Below, piece after piece: positions 8,964 to 17,231 of a DNA stretch of 64,000 nt (its first letter is position 1; every line of letters starts with the position of its first letter). The position numbers and the translations under genes were made by a program. The stretch is from contig NZ_JABWRD020000001.1 of assembly GCF_014268785.2 (NCBI RefSeq), forward strand, positions 186,001-250,000, read 5' to 3'. The notes under the pieces were generated by a model. The model was not told the origin of the DNA and made no database searches. It saw only the letters and a list, made by a program, of their open reading frames with translations. Source of the stretch: Pseudomonas shirazensis. GTDB taxonomy: Bacteria; Pseudomonadota; Gammaproteobacteria; Pseudomonadales; Pseudomonadaceae.

Positions 8964-9273
8964 GAGCGCACGCTACTTTGTGCTGGCGTTGCCGCGAACG
9001 GAAGACGGAGAGGCAGAACAGTTAAATGTGGCATGGGACGCGCTTCCTGCAGATCCGAGAAATGGCTCGGAATCATGAATTTCTGCAGAAGCGGTTGGAT
9101 AGCAGACGAAGCCTACAGGGCTGTAGGAAAGTTCTCGCTGAGGCGTGGGATTTGCAGCGGGCCTGCGACTTGACGGGATGCGACCGTCCCGACAGGCCCC
9201 AGTGAGAGCCTGTGCGAGCAAACGCCGTCACTACCGGCGCGGCAAATGCCAGACGCCGGCGGGGTGGGGAGCT
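8964..9273. other. Intergenic region between effector and purine permease
   Basis: 310 bases holding no convincing gene; an 82-codon minus-strand frame has no recognisable content. A short perfect hairpin, CCTACAG-GG-CTGTAGG at 9112-9127, could help end permease transcription but lacks a T-run. The promoter of the effector gene must lie here. Confidence 0.5.
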
Positions 9274-10623
9274 TTACAGGAAGACGAACTTGGCGATGAA
9301 GATCACGCACAGCACCCACAAGCTGGCAGAGATTTCCTTGTATTTGCCGGTACCCGCCTTGAGCACCACGTAGCTGATGAAGCCCAGGGCGATGCCGTCG
9401 GCGACCGAGAAGGTCAGCGGCATCATGATGACAGTGACGATCGCGGGGATGCTGTCGGTGGCTTCATCCCAGTTGATGTGGGCCATGCTGCCCATCATCA
9501 GCATCGCGACATAGATCAGCGCGCCCGCGGTGGCATAGGCTGGAATCATCCCGGCCAGCGGTGCGAAGAACATCGCCGCCACAAACAGCAGGCCAACCAC
9601 CACCGCCGTCAGACCGGTACGGCCGCCTGCAGCCACCCCGGCGGCACTTTCGACGTAGCTGGTCACCGGCGGTACGCCGACGGCGGCGCCGAATACGCTC
9701 GAGGCGCTGTCGGCCTTCAATGCACGCGAAAGGTTCTCGATCTTGCCGTCCGCCGACACTAGCCCGGCGCGTTGGGCGACGCCCATCAGAGTGCCAGCGG
9801 TGTCGAACATGTGCACAAACAGGAAGGCCAGCACCACACTGATCATGCTGACGTTGAACACCCCGGCAATGTCCATGGCCAGCCAGGTTGGCGCCAGGCT
9901 CGGCGGCAGCGAGAACACGCCGCCGTACTGCACCAGGCCCAGACCCCAGCCAGCAAGGGTGACGCTGATGATGGCGATGAGGATCGCGCCGAAAACGCGG
10001 TGGTAGCTGAGCACGGCGATCATCAGAAAGCACACGGCGGCCAGCAGCGGCCCTGGTTCATGCAGCGAACCGAGCTTGATCAAGGTGGCGGGGCTGTCGA
10101 CCACAATACCTGCAGTCTTCAAGCCGATCAGTCCGAGAAATAGCCCGACGCCGGCGCCCATGGCATGGCGCAGGCTGACCGGGATGCTGTTGAGCAGCCA
10201 CTCGCGCACGCGCGACAAGGTCAGGAACATGAATAGCACCCCGGAGACGAACACGGCACCCAGCGCCGCCTCCCAGGTGTAACCCATGGTGCCGACCACG
10301 GTGTAGGTAAAGAAGGCGTTGAGGCCCATGCCCGGGGCCAGGCCTACTGGCCAGTTGGCGTACAGGCCCATCAACAGGCAGCCCAGTGCGGCGGCGATGC
10401 AGGTCGCGACGAACGCGGCGCCATGATCAATGCCGGCGTCGGCCATGATGTTGGGGTTGACGAAGATGATGTAGGCCATGGTGATGAAGGTGGTCACCCC
10501 AGCGATCATTTCGGTCTTGACGGTGGTGCCATGTCGCTTGAGTTTGAAAATCCGTTCCAGCCAGCTCGTTTCGAGCGGTGGAGTGAGATCCAGCGTAGGG
10601 GCGTCGGATTTGCGGGTGTCCAC
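9274..10623 (-). CDS. AzgA-type adenine/guanine/hypoxanthine permease
   Basis: Inner-membrane proton symporter of the NCS2 superfamily, AzgA/PbuG branch, 449 residues with about 12-13 hydrophobic segments. The family signatures are a cytosolic N-terminus ending in a hydrophobic GVTTFITMAYIIFVNP segment, the substrate-region GLAPGMGLNAFFTYTVV, the central FVHMFDTAGTLMGVAQRAG and the GVPPVTSYVESAAGVAAGG motif. Its place between the uricolytic genes and the xanthine dehydrogenase operon says it imports purine bases for this pathway. It is divergent from a GntR regulator. A TTGAC-type 16-base palindrome shared with the xdhA promoter lies 100 bases upstream, and a TTGTGTACAA site lies 140 bases upstream. 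Confidence 0.92.
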   Translation of the reverse strand: MDTRKSDAPTLDLTPPLETSWLERIFKLKRHGTTVKTEMIAGVTTFITMAYIIFVNPNIMADAGIDHGAAFVATCIAAALGCLLMGLYANWPVGLAPGMGLNAFFTYTVVGTMGYTWEAALGAVFVSGVLFMFLTLSRVREWLLNSIPVSLRHAMGAGVGLFLGLIGLKTAGIVVDSPATLIKLGSLHEPGPLLAAVCFLMIAVLSYHRVFGAILIAIISVTLAGWGLGLVQYGGVFSLPPSLAPTWLAMDIAGVFNVSMISVVLAFLFVHMFDTAGTLMGVAQRAGLVSADGKIENLSRALKADSASSVFGAAVGVPPVTSYVESAAGVAAGGRTGLTAVVVGLLFVAAMFFAPLAGMIPAYATAGALIYVAMLMMGSMAHINWDEATDSIPAIVTVIMMPLTFSVADGIALGFISYVVLKAGTGKYKEISASLWVLCVIFIAKFVFL

Positions 10624-10722
10624 TGCGAGTACTCCTCAAGTCTTTCTTGTTGTTCGGAACCAGTGTCCTGCGCTACGCACTTGGTGATTCCGCGAGGGTG
10701 AGGCAGACGTCTGACCTGTTTG

Positions 10723-10738
10723 TTGACTCATGGGTCAA
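10723..10738. promoter_or_regulatory. Candidate operator TTGACTCATGGGTCAA before permease
   Basis: A 16-base near-perfect palindrome with half-sites TTGACTCA and, on the other strand, TTGACCCA. The same arrangement, followed by GAA, occurs before xdhA at 18745-18760. Confidence 0.5.
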
Positions 10739-10762
10739 GAAGTTGCTCGCTGGATTATGCGT

Positions 10763-10772
10763 TTGTGTACAA
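10763..10772. promoter_or_regulatory. Candidate operator TTGTGTACAA in permease/gntR region
   Basis: Identical to the site before hiuH. A one-mismatch copy, CTGTGTACAA, lies at 10862-10871 nearer the GntR start. Confidence 0.45.
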
Positions 10773-10975
10773 ATAATGCAAATAATGTTTTATCTTTCCT
10801 GGGTACAATCTTGTAAATAGTGGCTATATGCCGAAATGGCCACCTGCAGAAACGCGTCAGCCTGTGTACAATGGGCCAGTACCTTTCTTCTTATTTCCAA
10901 CCAGGGCTTGCCAGCCACCCTCTGACAGGCAGTACAGTCAAGGTCCGATTGGCGGATTCCCATGCTCGAGTGCCC

Positions 10976-11740
10976 ATGAACGAACAGCTGCAGCCTCTCA
11001 AGAAACCTGTACGCACCGGCAAGGCCGGGCGCAGTGGTACCCAGGACGACATCGTCTACGCGCATATTTTCGAGGCGATCCTCGAGCAGCGGCTGGCGCC
11101 GGGCACCAAGTTGAGCGAGGAAGCGCTGGGCGAGATCTTTGGCGTCAGCCGCACCATCATTCGTCGCGCCTTGTCGCGTCTGGCCCACGAGAGCGTGGTG
11201 TTGCTGCGGCCTAATCGCGGTGCCGTGGTTGCCAGTCCGACAGTTGAAGAGGCGCGGCAGGTGTTCTTTTCGCGACGGATGGTTGAGCGGGCGATCACTG
11301 AGTTGGCGGTGCAGCATGCTACGGCTGAGCAGTTGAACGAGTTGCGGCAGATGGTGCGCGAGGAGCGTGACAGCTTCTCGCGGGGTGATCGGGGGGCTGG
11401 GATTCGGCTTTCCGGGGAGTTTCACCTGAAGCTGGCTGAGGCTGCTGGCAATGCTCCTTTGGTGAGTTTCCAGCGTAGCTTGGTGTCGCAGACATCTTTG
11501 ATCATTGCGCAATATGAGAGCGGGAACCGGTCGCACTGTTCGTATGATGAGCATATGCAGCTGATCGATGCGATCGAGGCGCGGGATGCGGGGCAGGCGG
11601 TTAGCTTGATGATGCATCATATGGATCATATCGACAGTAAGCTGAACCTCGATGAGGAGAGTGCTTCGGACGATTTGCATGCGGTGTTTTCGCATTTGTT
11701 GCAGAAGAAGCCTGCTCGGGTTTCTTCGGCCAAGGGTTGA
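10976..11740 (+). CDS. GntR family regulator, FCD subfamily
   Basis: Cytoplasmic transcription regulator of 254 residues. The N-terminal winged helix (about residues 22-85) contains LSEEALGEIFGVSRTIIRRALSRL. The C-terminal half is an all-helical FCD ligand domain, with the acidic and histidine residues near SGEFHLKLAE and the late MMHHMDHI stretch typical of metal-binding FCD proteins. I chose the ATG at 10976 because upstream codons look non-coding; the initiation signal is weak. Its position beside a purine permease, with repeated TTGTGTACAA sites in its own promoter region, makes it the best candidate for a urate/purine catabolism repressor, but the ligand is unknown. Confidence 0.88.
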   Translation: MNEQLQPLKKPVRTGKAGRSGTQDDIVYAHIFEAILEQRLAPGTKLSEEALGEIFGVSRTIIRRALSRLAHESVVLLRPNRGAVVASPTVEEARQVFFSRRMVERAITELAVQHATAEQLNELRQMVREERDSFSRGDRGAGIRLSGEFHLKLAEAAGNAPLVSFQRSLVSQTSLIIAQYESGNRSHCSYDEHMQLIDAIEARDAGQAVSLMMHHMDHIDSKLNLDEESASDDLHAVFSHLLQKKPARVSSAKG

Positions 11741-12027
11741 TTGCGGCGTAGGCTGGGTTGGGGGTTTATCCATTTCTTGTGGTGGGTGATCGGGCCCCTT
11801 TCGCCTTTACGGCGAATCACTTTTTTGGCAAACGCCCCAAAAAAGTAACCAAAAAAATGCTTGGCTCCACATACGGCCCCTTCGCTGCGCTGCGGGGTTC
11901 CCTCGCTCCGGCCTTGCTCCCGGGAGGACCGCGCTGTACGGCCCATCCTGGGCCGCAGCGCTTGCCGGCCATCCATGGCCGTCACCTCCCTTCGCAAGAC
12001 CTGCGCTCGGCCTCCTGAGTCGCCGGT

Positions 12028-12055
12028 GGATCAAGATCAAGATCAAGATCAAGAG
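12028..12055. repeat. GATCAA hexamer tandem repeat
   Basis: About four consecutive GATCAA units within the left arm of the large inverted repeat. The mirrored place in the right arm (TCTTGATCTACC) has a single unit, so the tract expanded in one arm only. Confidence 0.7.
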
Positions 12056-12125
12056 CACGCCTCGCTGCGCTGGCGCATAGCGGGGGCAGTGTGGGTTTCG
12101 CGATTGTGGTTCGATGTTGGATTGC

Positions 12126-12245
12126 CGGGGCCGCTGTGCGGCCCTTTCGCGACACGAGGCGCTCCTACACTGACCGCGTTTGTCGATAATACGCGGTCAA
12201 CTGTTGGAGCGGCCTTGTGTCGCGAAAGGGCTGCGCAGCAGCCCC
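12126..12245. repeat. Inverted REP pair (REPIN-like)
   Basis: Two oppositely oriented copies of the GGAGCGGCCTTGTGTCGCG-type palindromic element, each with a GGCCGC/GCGGCC or GCTGCGCAGC hairpin end, flank a short spacer containing an imperfect GACCGCG/CGCGGTC hairpin. The same element recurs near 24.3 and 46.2 kb. Confidence 0.8.
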
Positions 12246-12603
12246 AGCAATCTCAATCCAGACGAAAATCATGCAGCCACACCCATCCGCCCTGCGCCAG
12301 CGCAGCGAGGCGTGCTCTTGATCTACCAGCGACCTCAGAAGGCCGAACGCAGGCATTGCGAAGGGAGGTGCCGGCCATGGATGGCCGGCAAGCGCTGCGG
12401 GCCAGGATGGCCCGTACAGCGCGGTCCTCCCGGGAGCATTGCCGGAGTGAGGGAGCCCCGCAGCGCAGGGGCCGTATGTGGGAACGACGGCTTTTGGTTC
12501 CTTTTGGCCACGACCAAAAGGGACTCGCCGTAAGGGCGGGAAGGGGCCAGAACGTCCAACAAATCAAATAGATAAGCCCACAACCCATCTCGTGCACAAG
12601 CCG

Positions 12604-13908
12604 CTACCGCTGATGCACACACCGCCCAGCTGCATAAGTCTCCAGCACCGTCCGATCATCCCCAAGCGTCGTCAGCACAAACAGCGTCTCCTCAATCCCA
12701 CCCGACTGCTCCAGACGATACTCAAGCAACGGCGTAGCCTTGAAGTCCAACACCACAAAGTCCGCATCATTACCCGGACGCAAACTCCCCACCCGATCCT
12801 CCAGGTGCAAAGCCCGAGCCCCACCCAGCGTTGCCAGGTACAACGACTTGAACGGATGCAACCGCGCGCCCTGCAACTGCATCACCTTGTAAGCCTCGTT
12901 CAACGTATGCAGTAACGAAAAACTGGTCCCCGCGCCAACATCCGTGCCCAGCCCGACGTTGACCTTGAACTTCTCAGCTTGCGGCAAGTTAAACAAGCCA
13001 CTGCCCAGGAACAGGTTCGAGGTCGGGCAGAACGCCACCGCCGAGCCCGTCTCCGAAAGCCGCTGACACTCTTCATCACACAGATGCACGCCATGGGCAA
13101 ACACCGACCGCTCACCCAGCAATTCGAAGTGATCGTAGACGTCCAGATAACCCTTCTGCTCCGGGAACAAGCCCTTGACCCAGTCGATCTCCTGCAGGTT
13201 CTCGGACAGGTGCGTATGCATGTACACCCCCGGATGCTCCTTCAGTAACTGGCCGGCCATCGCCAATTGCTCGGGCGTGCTGGTCGGGGCAAAGCGCGGC
13301 GTCACCGCATAGTGCAGCCGGCCCTTGCCATGCCAGCGCTGAATCAGCGCCTTGCTCTCGGTGTAGGACGACTCCGCAGTGTCGGTCAGATAATCCGGCG
13401 CGTTGCGGTCCATCATCACCTTGCCGGCGATCAGGCGCAGGTCCAGCCGCTCGGCCTCTTCGAACAGCGCGTTGACCGACTCCGGATGCACACTGCCGAA
13501 CGCCAGCGCGGTGGTGGTGCCGTTGCGCAGCAGCTCCTGCAGGAAGATCTTCGCGACCTTGTCGGCATGCGCCTTGTCGGCAAACTGCTTTTCGCAGGGG
13601 AAGGTGTAGGTGTTCAGCCAGTCCAGCAACTGCTCGCCATAGGAGCCGATCATGCCGGTCTGCGGGAAATGGATATGGGTGTCGATAAAGCCCGGAGTGA
13701 TCAGGGCATCCTGGTAATGCACCACGTCGATGTTGGCATCCAGCGTCGGCAGCAGATCGCTGGCGTGACCGAGGGCGCTGATGCGGCCTTCGTCGACCAC
13801 CAGCAGGCCGTCCGGGTAGTACTCGCAGGATGCCTCCAGGCCGACTTCGGCGGGGTCGCCAACGCTGTGCAGAATGGCGGATCGGTAAGCTTTGCGGGTT
13901 GCGCTCAT
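12604..13908 (-). CDS. guaD: Guanine deaminase
   Basis: GuaD converts guanine to xanthine and ammonia, supplying xanthine dehydrogenase. It is a metal-dependent amidohydrolase of 434 residues from the ATG at 13908, which is followed by SATRKAYRSAILHSVGDP. Metal-binding histidines are visible in GFIDTHIHFPQTG (residues 78 and 80), the MHTHLSEN motif and VFAHGVHLCDEE, with the late aspartate in GLGTDVGAGTSFS. The open frame extends 42 codons upstream into xdhC; I reject that part because the gene then matches its family length and an AGAG-containing site lies before 13908. Last gene of xdhA-xdhB-xdhC-guaD, ten bases after xdhC. Confidence 0.94.
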   Translation of the reverse strand: MSATRKAYRSAILHSVGDPAEVGLEASCEYYPDGLLVVDEGRISALGHASDLLPTLDANIDVVHYQDALITPGFIDTHIHFPQTGMIGSYGEQLLDWLNTYTFPCEKQFADKAHADKVAKIFLQELLRNGTTTALAFGSVHPESVNALFEEAERLDLRLIAGKVMMDRNAPDYLTDTAESSYTESKALIQRWHGKGRLHYAVTPRFAPTSTPEQLAMAGQLLKEHPGVYMHTHLSENLQEIDWVKGLFPEQKGYLDVYDHFELLGERSVFAHGVHLCDEECQRLSETGSAVAFCPTSNLFLGSGLFNLPQAEKFKVNVGLGTDVGAGTSFSLLHTLNEAYKVMQLQGARLHPFKSLYLATLGGARALHLEDRVGSLRPGNDADFVVLDFKATPLLEYRLEQSGGIEETLFVLTTLGDDRTVLETYAAGRCVHQR

Positions 13909-13918
13909 AACACTCTCG

Positions 13919-14764
13919 TCAATTGGCGTGGCTGCGGCGCGACGGCGGCAGCAACTGAGCAATGGGGCCGGCATTGACCGCAGCATCGTGCTGGCCAAAA
14001 CAGGCGTTGTAGGTGGCGATGATTTCGCCGGCAATCGACACGGCGATCTCGATCGGCAATTTGCCTTTGACCTCGGCCAGGCCCATCGGGCAGCGCATGC
14101 GTGCTACCACCGCATCGTCATAGCCGCGATCACGCAGGCGATGCTCGAACTTGGCCCGTTTGGTCTTCGAGCCGATGAGGCCGAACCAGGTGAAGTCGTT
14201 GCGCTTGAGGATCGCCGCGGTCAGCTCCAGATCGAGCTGGTGGTTGTGGGTCATGACGATGCAGTAACTGCCTGGCGGCAGCGCAGCCACTTCGTCGACC
14301 GGCTCCTCGCTGATGATGCGGCTCACGCCGCTGGGGATCAGCTCCGGGAATTCTTGCTCGCGCGAGTCGATCCAGCGCACCCGGCAGGGCAGGGCAGCCA
14401 GCAAGGGTACCAGAGCCCGGCCGACGTGGCCCGCACCGAACACGGCGATCTCGGCCTGCACCGCCGCCATTGGCTCGAACAGCAGCACGGTAACGCCGCC
14501 GCAGCATTGGCCAAGGCTCGCGCCGAGGCTGAAGCGCTCCAGATGCGGGGTGCTGCGCTGCTCGTCGAGCATCTGCCGGGCGATGTGCAGAGCCTTGTAC
14601 TCAAGGTGGCCACCGCCGATGGTGTCGAACAGCTGGCGGGCGCTGACGACCATCTTCGAGCCGGCATTGCGCGGGGTCGAGCCGCGCTCTTCGATGATGG
14701 TCACCAGCACGCAGGGTTCACCGCGAGCTTGCAGGTCGGCGAGGGCGTTGATCCATTGGTGCAT
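13919..14764 (-). CDS. xdhC: XdhC, maturation factor of xanthine dehydrogenase
   Basis: XdhC binds the molybdenum cofactor and helps its sulfuration and insertion into XdhB; it is not part of the final enzyme. It has 281 residues of the XdhC/CoxI family. An N-terminal ITIIEERGSTPRNAGSKM-like segment is followed by a Rossmann-type C-terminal domain with the glycine-rich FGAGHVGRALVPLLA and a CRVRWIDSRE strand. Third in the xdh operon, 67 bases after xdhB and 10 before guaD. Confidence 0.94.
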   Translation of the reverse strand: MHQWINALADLQARGEPCVLVTIIEERGSTPRNAGSKMVVSARQLFDTIGGGHLEYKALHIARQMLDEQRSTPHLERFSLGASLGQCCGGVTVLLFEPMAAVQAEIAVFGAGHVGRALVPLLAALPCRVRWIDSREQEFPELIPSGVSRIISEEPVDEVAALPPGSYCIVMTHNHQLDLELTAAILKRNDFTWFGLIGSKTKRAKFEHRLRDRGYDDAVVARMRCPMGLAEVKGKLPIEIAVSIAGEIIATYNACFGQHDAAVNAGPIAQLLPPSRRSHAN

Positions 14765-14831
14765 GATACAAAACCTCAGTTGGCTTCAACTCAGCCGCGC
14801 GCAGTACAGCGCTGCGCACGGCTGCCTGCGG

Positions 14832-17231
14832 TCACGATGTGACAGGTTCCACGTGCTGTTCAGCAGGCTGCTGCACGGCCAGGGTCTGGCGCATCTGCTC
14901 GCAGCCCCACAGGACCCGCTCAGGCGTGGCCGGCGCGTCGATGTTGGGCTGCGCGCGGTAGTCGGCGATGCTGGCGACGGCGTCCTTGATCGCGCACCAG
15001 GCAGCGATGCCGAGCATGAACGGCGGCTCGCCGACGGCCTTGGAATGGAACACGGTGTCTTCCGGGTTCTTGCGGTTCTCGACCAGCTTGACCCGCAGGT
15101 CCAGCGGCATGTCGGCCACTGCCGGGATCTTGTAGCTGGCCGGGCCGTTGGTAACCAGCTTGCCCTTGGCGTTCCACACCAGCTCTTCGGTGGTCAGCCA
15201 GCCCATGCCCTGAATGAAGCCGCCTTCGACCTGACCGATGTCGATGGCCGGGTTCAGCGAGTCGCCGACGTCGTGCAGGATATCGGCACGCAGCATCTTG
15301 TACTCGCCGGTCAGGGTGTCGACGATGACCTCGACGCAGGCTGCGCCAAAGGCGAAGTAGTAGAACGGCCGGCCGCGCGCCTGCGAGCGGTCGTAGAAGA
15401 TCTTCGGCGTGCGGTAGAAGCCGGTAGTCGAAAGCGACACCTGGGCAAAATAGGCCTGCTGCACCAGCGTCTCGAAGCTGATCAGTTCCTCACGCACGCG
15501 CACATGGCCGTTGCGGAATTCAACGTCTTCCTCAGTGACATTCCAGTGCCGGGCGGCGAACTCGACCAGGCGCTTCTTGAGGATTTCCGCCGCGTTCTGC
15601 GCCGCCTTGCCGTTCAGGTCGGCGCCACTGGATGCAGCGGTCGGTGAGGTGTTGGGGACCTTGTCGGTATTGGTCGCCGTGATCTGAATGCGGTCGATCT
15701 CGACCTGGAACACCTGCGCAACCACCTGCGCAACCTTGGTGTTCAACCCCTGGCCCATCTCGGTGCCGCCATGGTTGAGGTGGATGCTACCGTCGGTGTA
15801 GATGTGGATCAGCGCACCGGCCTGGTTGAGGAAGGTGGCAGTGAACGAGATGCCGAACTTGACCGGGGTCAGCGCCAGACCTTTTTTCAATACCGGGCTG
15901 TGCTCGTTGAAGTGGCGGATCGACTTGCGCCGCTCGGCGTAGTCGCTGCTGGCCTCCAGTTCGGCGGTCATTTCCTCGATCAGGTTGTGTTCGACGGTCT
16001 GGTAGTAATGGGTGACGTTGCGTTCGGTCTTGCCGTAGTAGTTAGCCTTGCGCACATCCAGCGGGTCACGGCCGAGCTGACGGGCAATGTGGTCCATCAC
16101 CTGCTCGATGGCGACCATGCCCTGCGGCCCGCCGAAACCTCGGTAAGCGGTGTTGGAGGCGGTGTTGGTCTTGCAGCGGTGGCCGTTGACGGTGGCGTCG
16201 CCAAGGTAATAGGCGTTGTCCGAGTGGAACATGGCGCGGTCGACAATCGAGCCGGACAGGTCAGGCGAGTAGCCGCAGTTGCCGGCGAGGTCGAACTGGA
16301 TGCCGTGCAGGCGGCCGTCGTCATCGAAGCCGACGTCGTACTCGACGTAGAACGGGTGGCGCTTGCCGGTCATGGTCATGTCTTCGACCCGTGGCAGGCG
16401 CATCTTGGTCGGCTGGCCGGTCAGCCGCGCGATCACCGCGCACAGGCAGGCCGGGCTGGCGGCCTGGGTTTCCTTGCCGCCGAAACCGCCACCCATGCGG
16501 CGCATGTCGAGGACGATCTTGTTCATCGGCACATCGAGCACTTCGGCGACCAATTTTTGCACTTCGGTCGGGTTCTGCGTCGAGCAGTACACGATCATGC
16601 CGCCGTCTTCGGTCGGCATCACCGAGGAGATTTGCGTTTCCAGGTAGAAGTGCTCCTGGCCACCGATATGCAAGGTGCCTTGCAAGCGGTGCGGGGCGCT
16701 GGCCAGGGCGGCAACCGAATCACCGCGCTGATGGGTATGGCTGTCAAGTACGAAGTGCTTGTCGCGCAGCGCTTGCACAACATCCAGCACCGGCTCGAGG
16801 TCTTCGTATTCAATGATCGCCGCCATCGCCGCACGGCGAGCGGTTTCCAGGTCGCGGGCAGCTACCGCCAGCACCGGTTGGCCGAAGAACTCGACCTTGT
16901 CGATCGCCAGCAACGGGTCGCCGGCGACCACCGGGCCGATGTCCTTGAGGCCGGGGATGTCTTCATGGGTGATGGCGATGCGCACGCCTTCAAAGGCGTA
17001 GCATGGCGCGGTATCGATACTCAGGATGCGCGCGTGGGCGCGGTCAGCTGTGCGCGCATACACATGCAACTGATTGGGGAATTCGAGGCGGTCATCGATA
17101 TACACCGCTTCGCCGCTGACGTGTTTGTCGGCGCTGTCGTGCTTGACGCTGCGGCCGACGCCGGTGGTCAGGTCCTGGCGGAACAGTTCGGCCATCTCGG
17201 CCTGGCTCTTGACGGCATGATGATTAGACAT
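14832..17231 (-). CDS. xdhB: Xanthine dehydrogenase, molybdopterin subunit
   Basis: Large catalytic subunit, 799 residues, which with XdhA oxidises hypoxanthine to xanthine and xanthine to urate. The N-terminal part is the a/b hammerhead domain (GEAVYIDD, then DIPGLKDIGPVV). The molybdenum-binding domains follow, with MGGGFGGKETQA, RGFGGPQGM and the GTEMGQGLNTKVAQV motif, and late GEPPFMLG holds the glutamate that acts as base in catalysis. The gene overlaps the end of xdhA by eight bases, the usual coupling of the two subunits. The length fits two-subunit bacterial enzymes of the Rhodobacter type. Confidence 0.96.
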   Translation of the reverse strand: MSNHHAVKSQAEMAELFRQDLTTGVGRSVKHDSADKHVSGEAVYIDDRLEFPNQLHVYARTADRAHARILSIDTAPCYAFEGVRIAITHEDIPGLKDIGPVVAGDPLLAIDKVEFFGQPVLAVAARDLETARRAAMAAIIEYEDLEPVLDVVQALRDKHFVLDSHTHQRGDSVAALASAPHRLQGTLHIGGQEHFYLETQISSVMPTEDGGMIVYCSTQNPTEVQKLVAEVLDVPMNKIVLDMRRMGGGFGGKETQAASPACLCAVIARLTGQPTKMRLPRVEDMTMTGKRHPFYVEYDVGFDDDGRLHGIQFDLAGNCGYSPDLSGSIVDRAMFHSDNAYYLGDATVNGHRCKTNTASNTAYRGFGGPQGMVAIEQVMDHIARQLGRDPLDVRKANYYGKTERNVTHYYQTVEHNLIEEMTAELEASSDYAERRKSIRHFNEHSPVLKKGLALTPVKFGISFTATFLNQAGALIHIYTDGSIHLNHGGTEMGQGLNTKVAQVVAQVFQVEIDRIQITATNTDKVPNTSPTAASSGADLNGKAAQNAAEILKKRLVEFAARHWNVTEEDVEFRNGHVRVREELISFETLVQQAYFAQVSLSTTGFYRTPKIFYDRSQARGRPFYYFAFGAACVEVIVDTLTGEYKMLRADILHDVGDSLNPAIDIGQVEGGFIQGMGWLTTEELVWNAKGKLVTNGPASYKIPAVADMPLDLRVKLVENRKNPEDTVFHSKAVGEPPFMLGIAAWCAIKDAVASIADYRAQPNIDAPATPERVLWGCEQMRQTLAVQQPAEQHVEPVTS

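Larger units (their letters stand above)
10624..10975. promoter_or_regulatory. Divergent control region between permease and gntR
   Basis: 352 bases holding one copy of the TTGAC-type 16-base palindrome and two TTGTGTACAA-like sites (10763-10772 exact, 10862-10871 with one change), plus a lone GTACAA half-site near 10803. The cluster of sites suggests autoregulation of the GntR gene and control of the permease. Confidence 0.55.
11792..12550. repeat. Large nested inverted repeat with central REP pair
   Basis: The left arm (about 11792-12086) and right arm (about 12285-12550) are inverted copies of each other. Both carry the ACATACGGCCCC block, the TCCCGGGAGGACCGCGCTGTAC block, the GGCCATCCATGGCCG block and the GCCTCGCTGCGCTGGCGC block in mirrored order. 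Between the arms sits an inverted pair of REP elements (12126-12245). Open frames on both strands are by-products of the repeat. The rest of the gap from 11741 to 12603 shows no gene. Confidence 0.8.

Noticed and set aside
8962..9078. 38-codon plus-strand frame starting opposite the effector start
   Set aside because: Too short, no ribosome site, no similarity to adaptors or immunity proteins.
11758..12622. Several open frames of 60-236 codons between gntR and guaD
   Set aside because: All fall in the large inverted repeat or REP pair, appear on both strands, and are low-complexity products of GC-rich palindromes.
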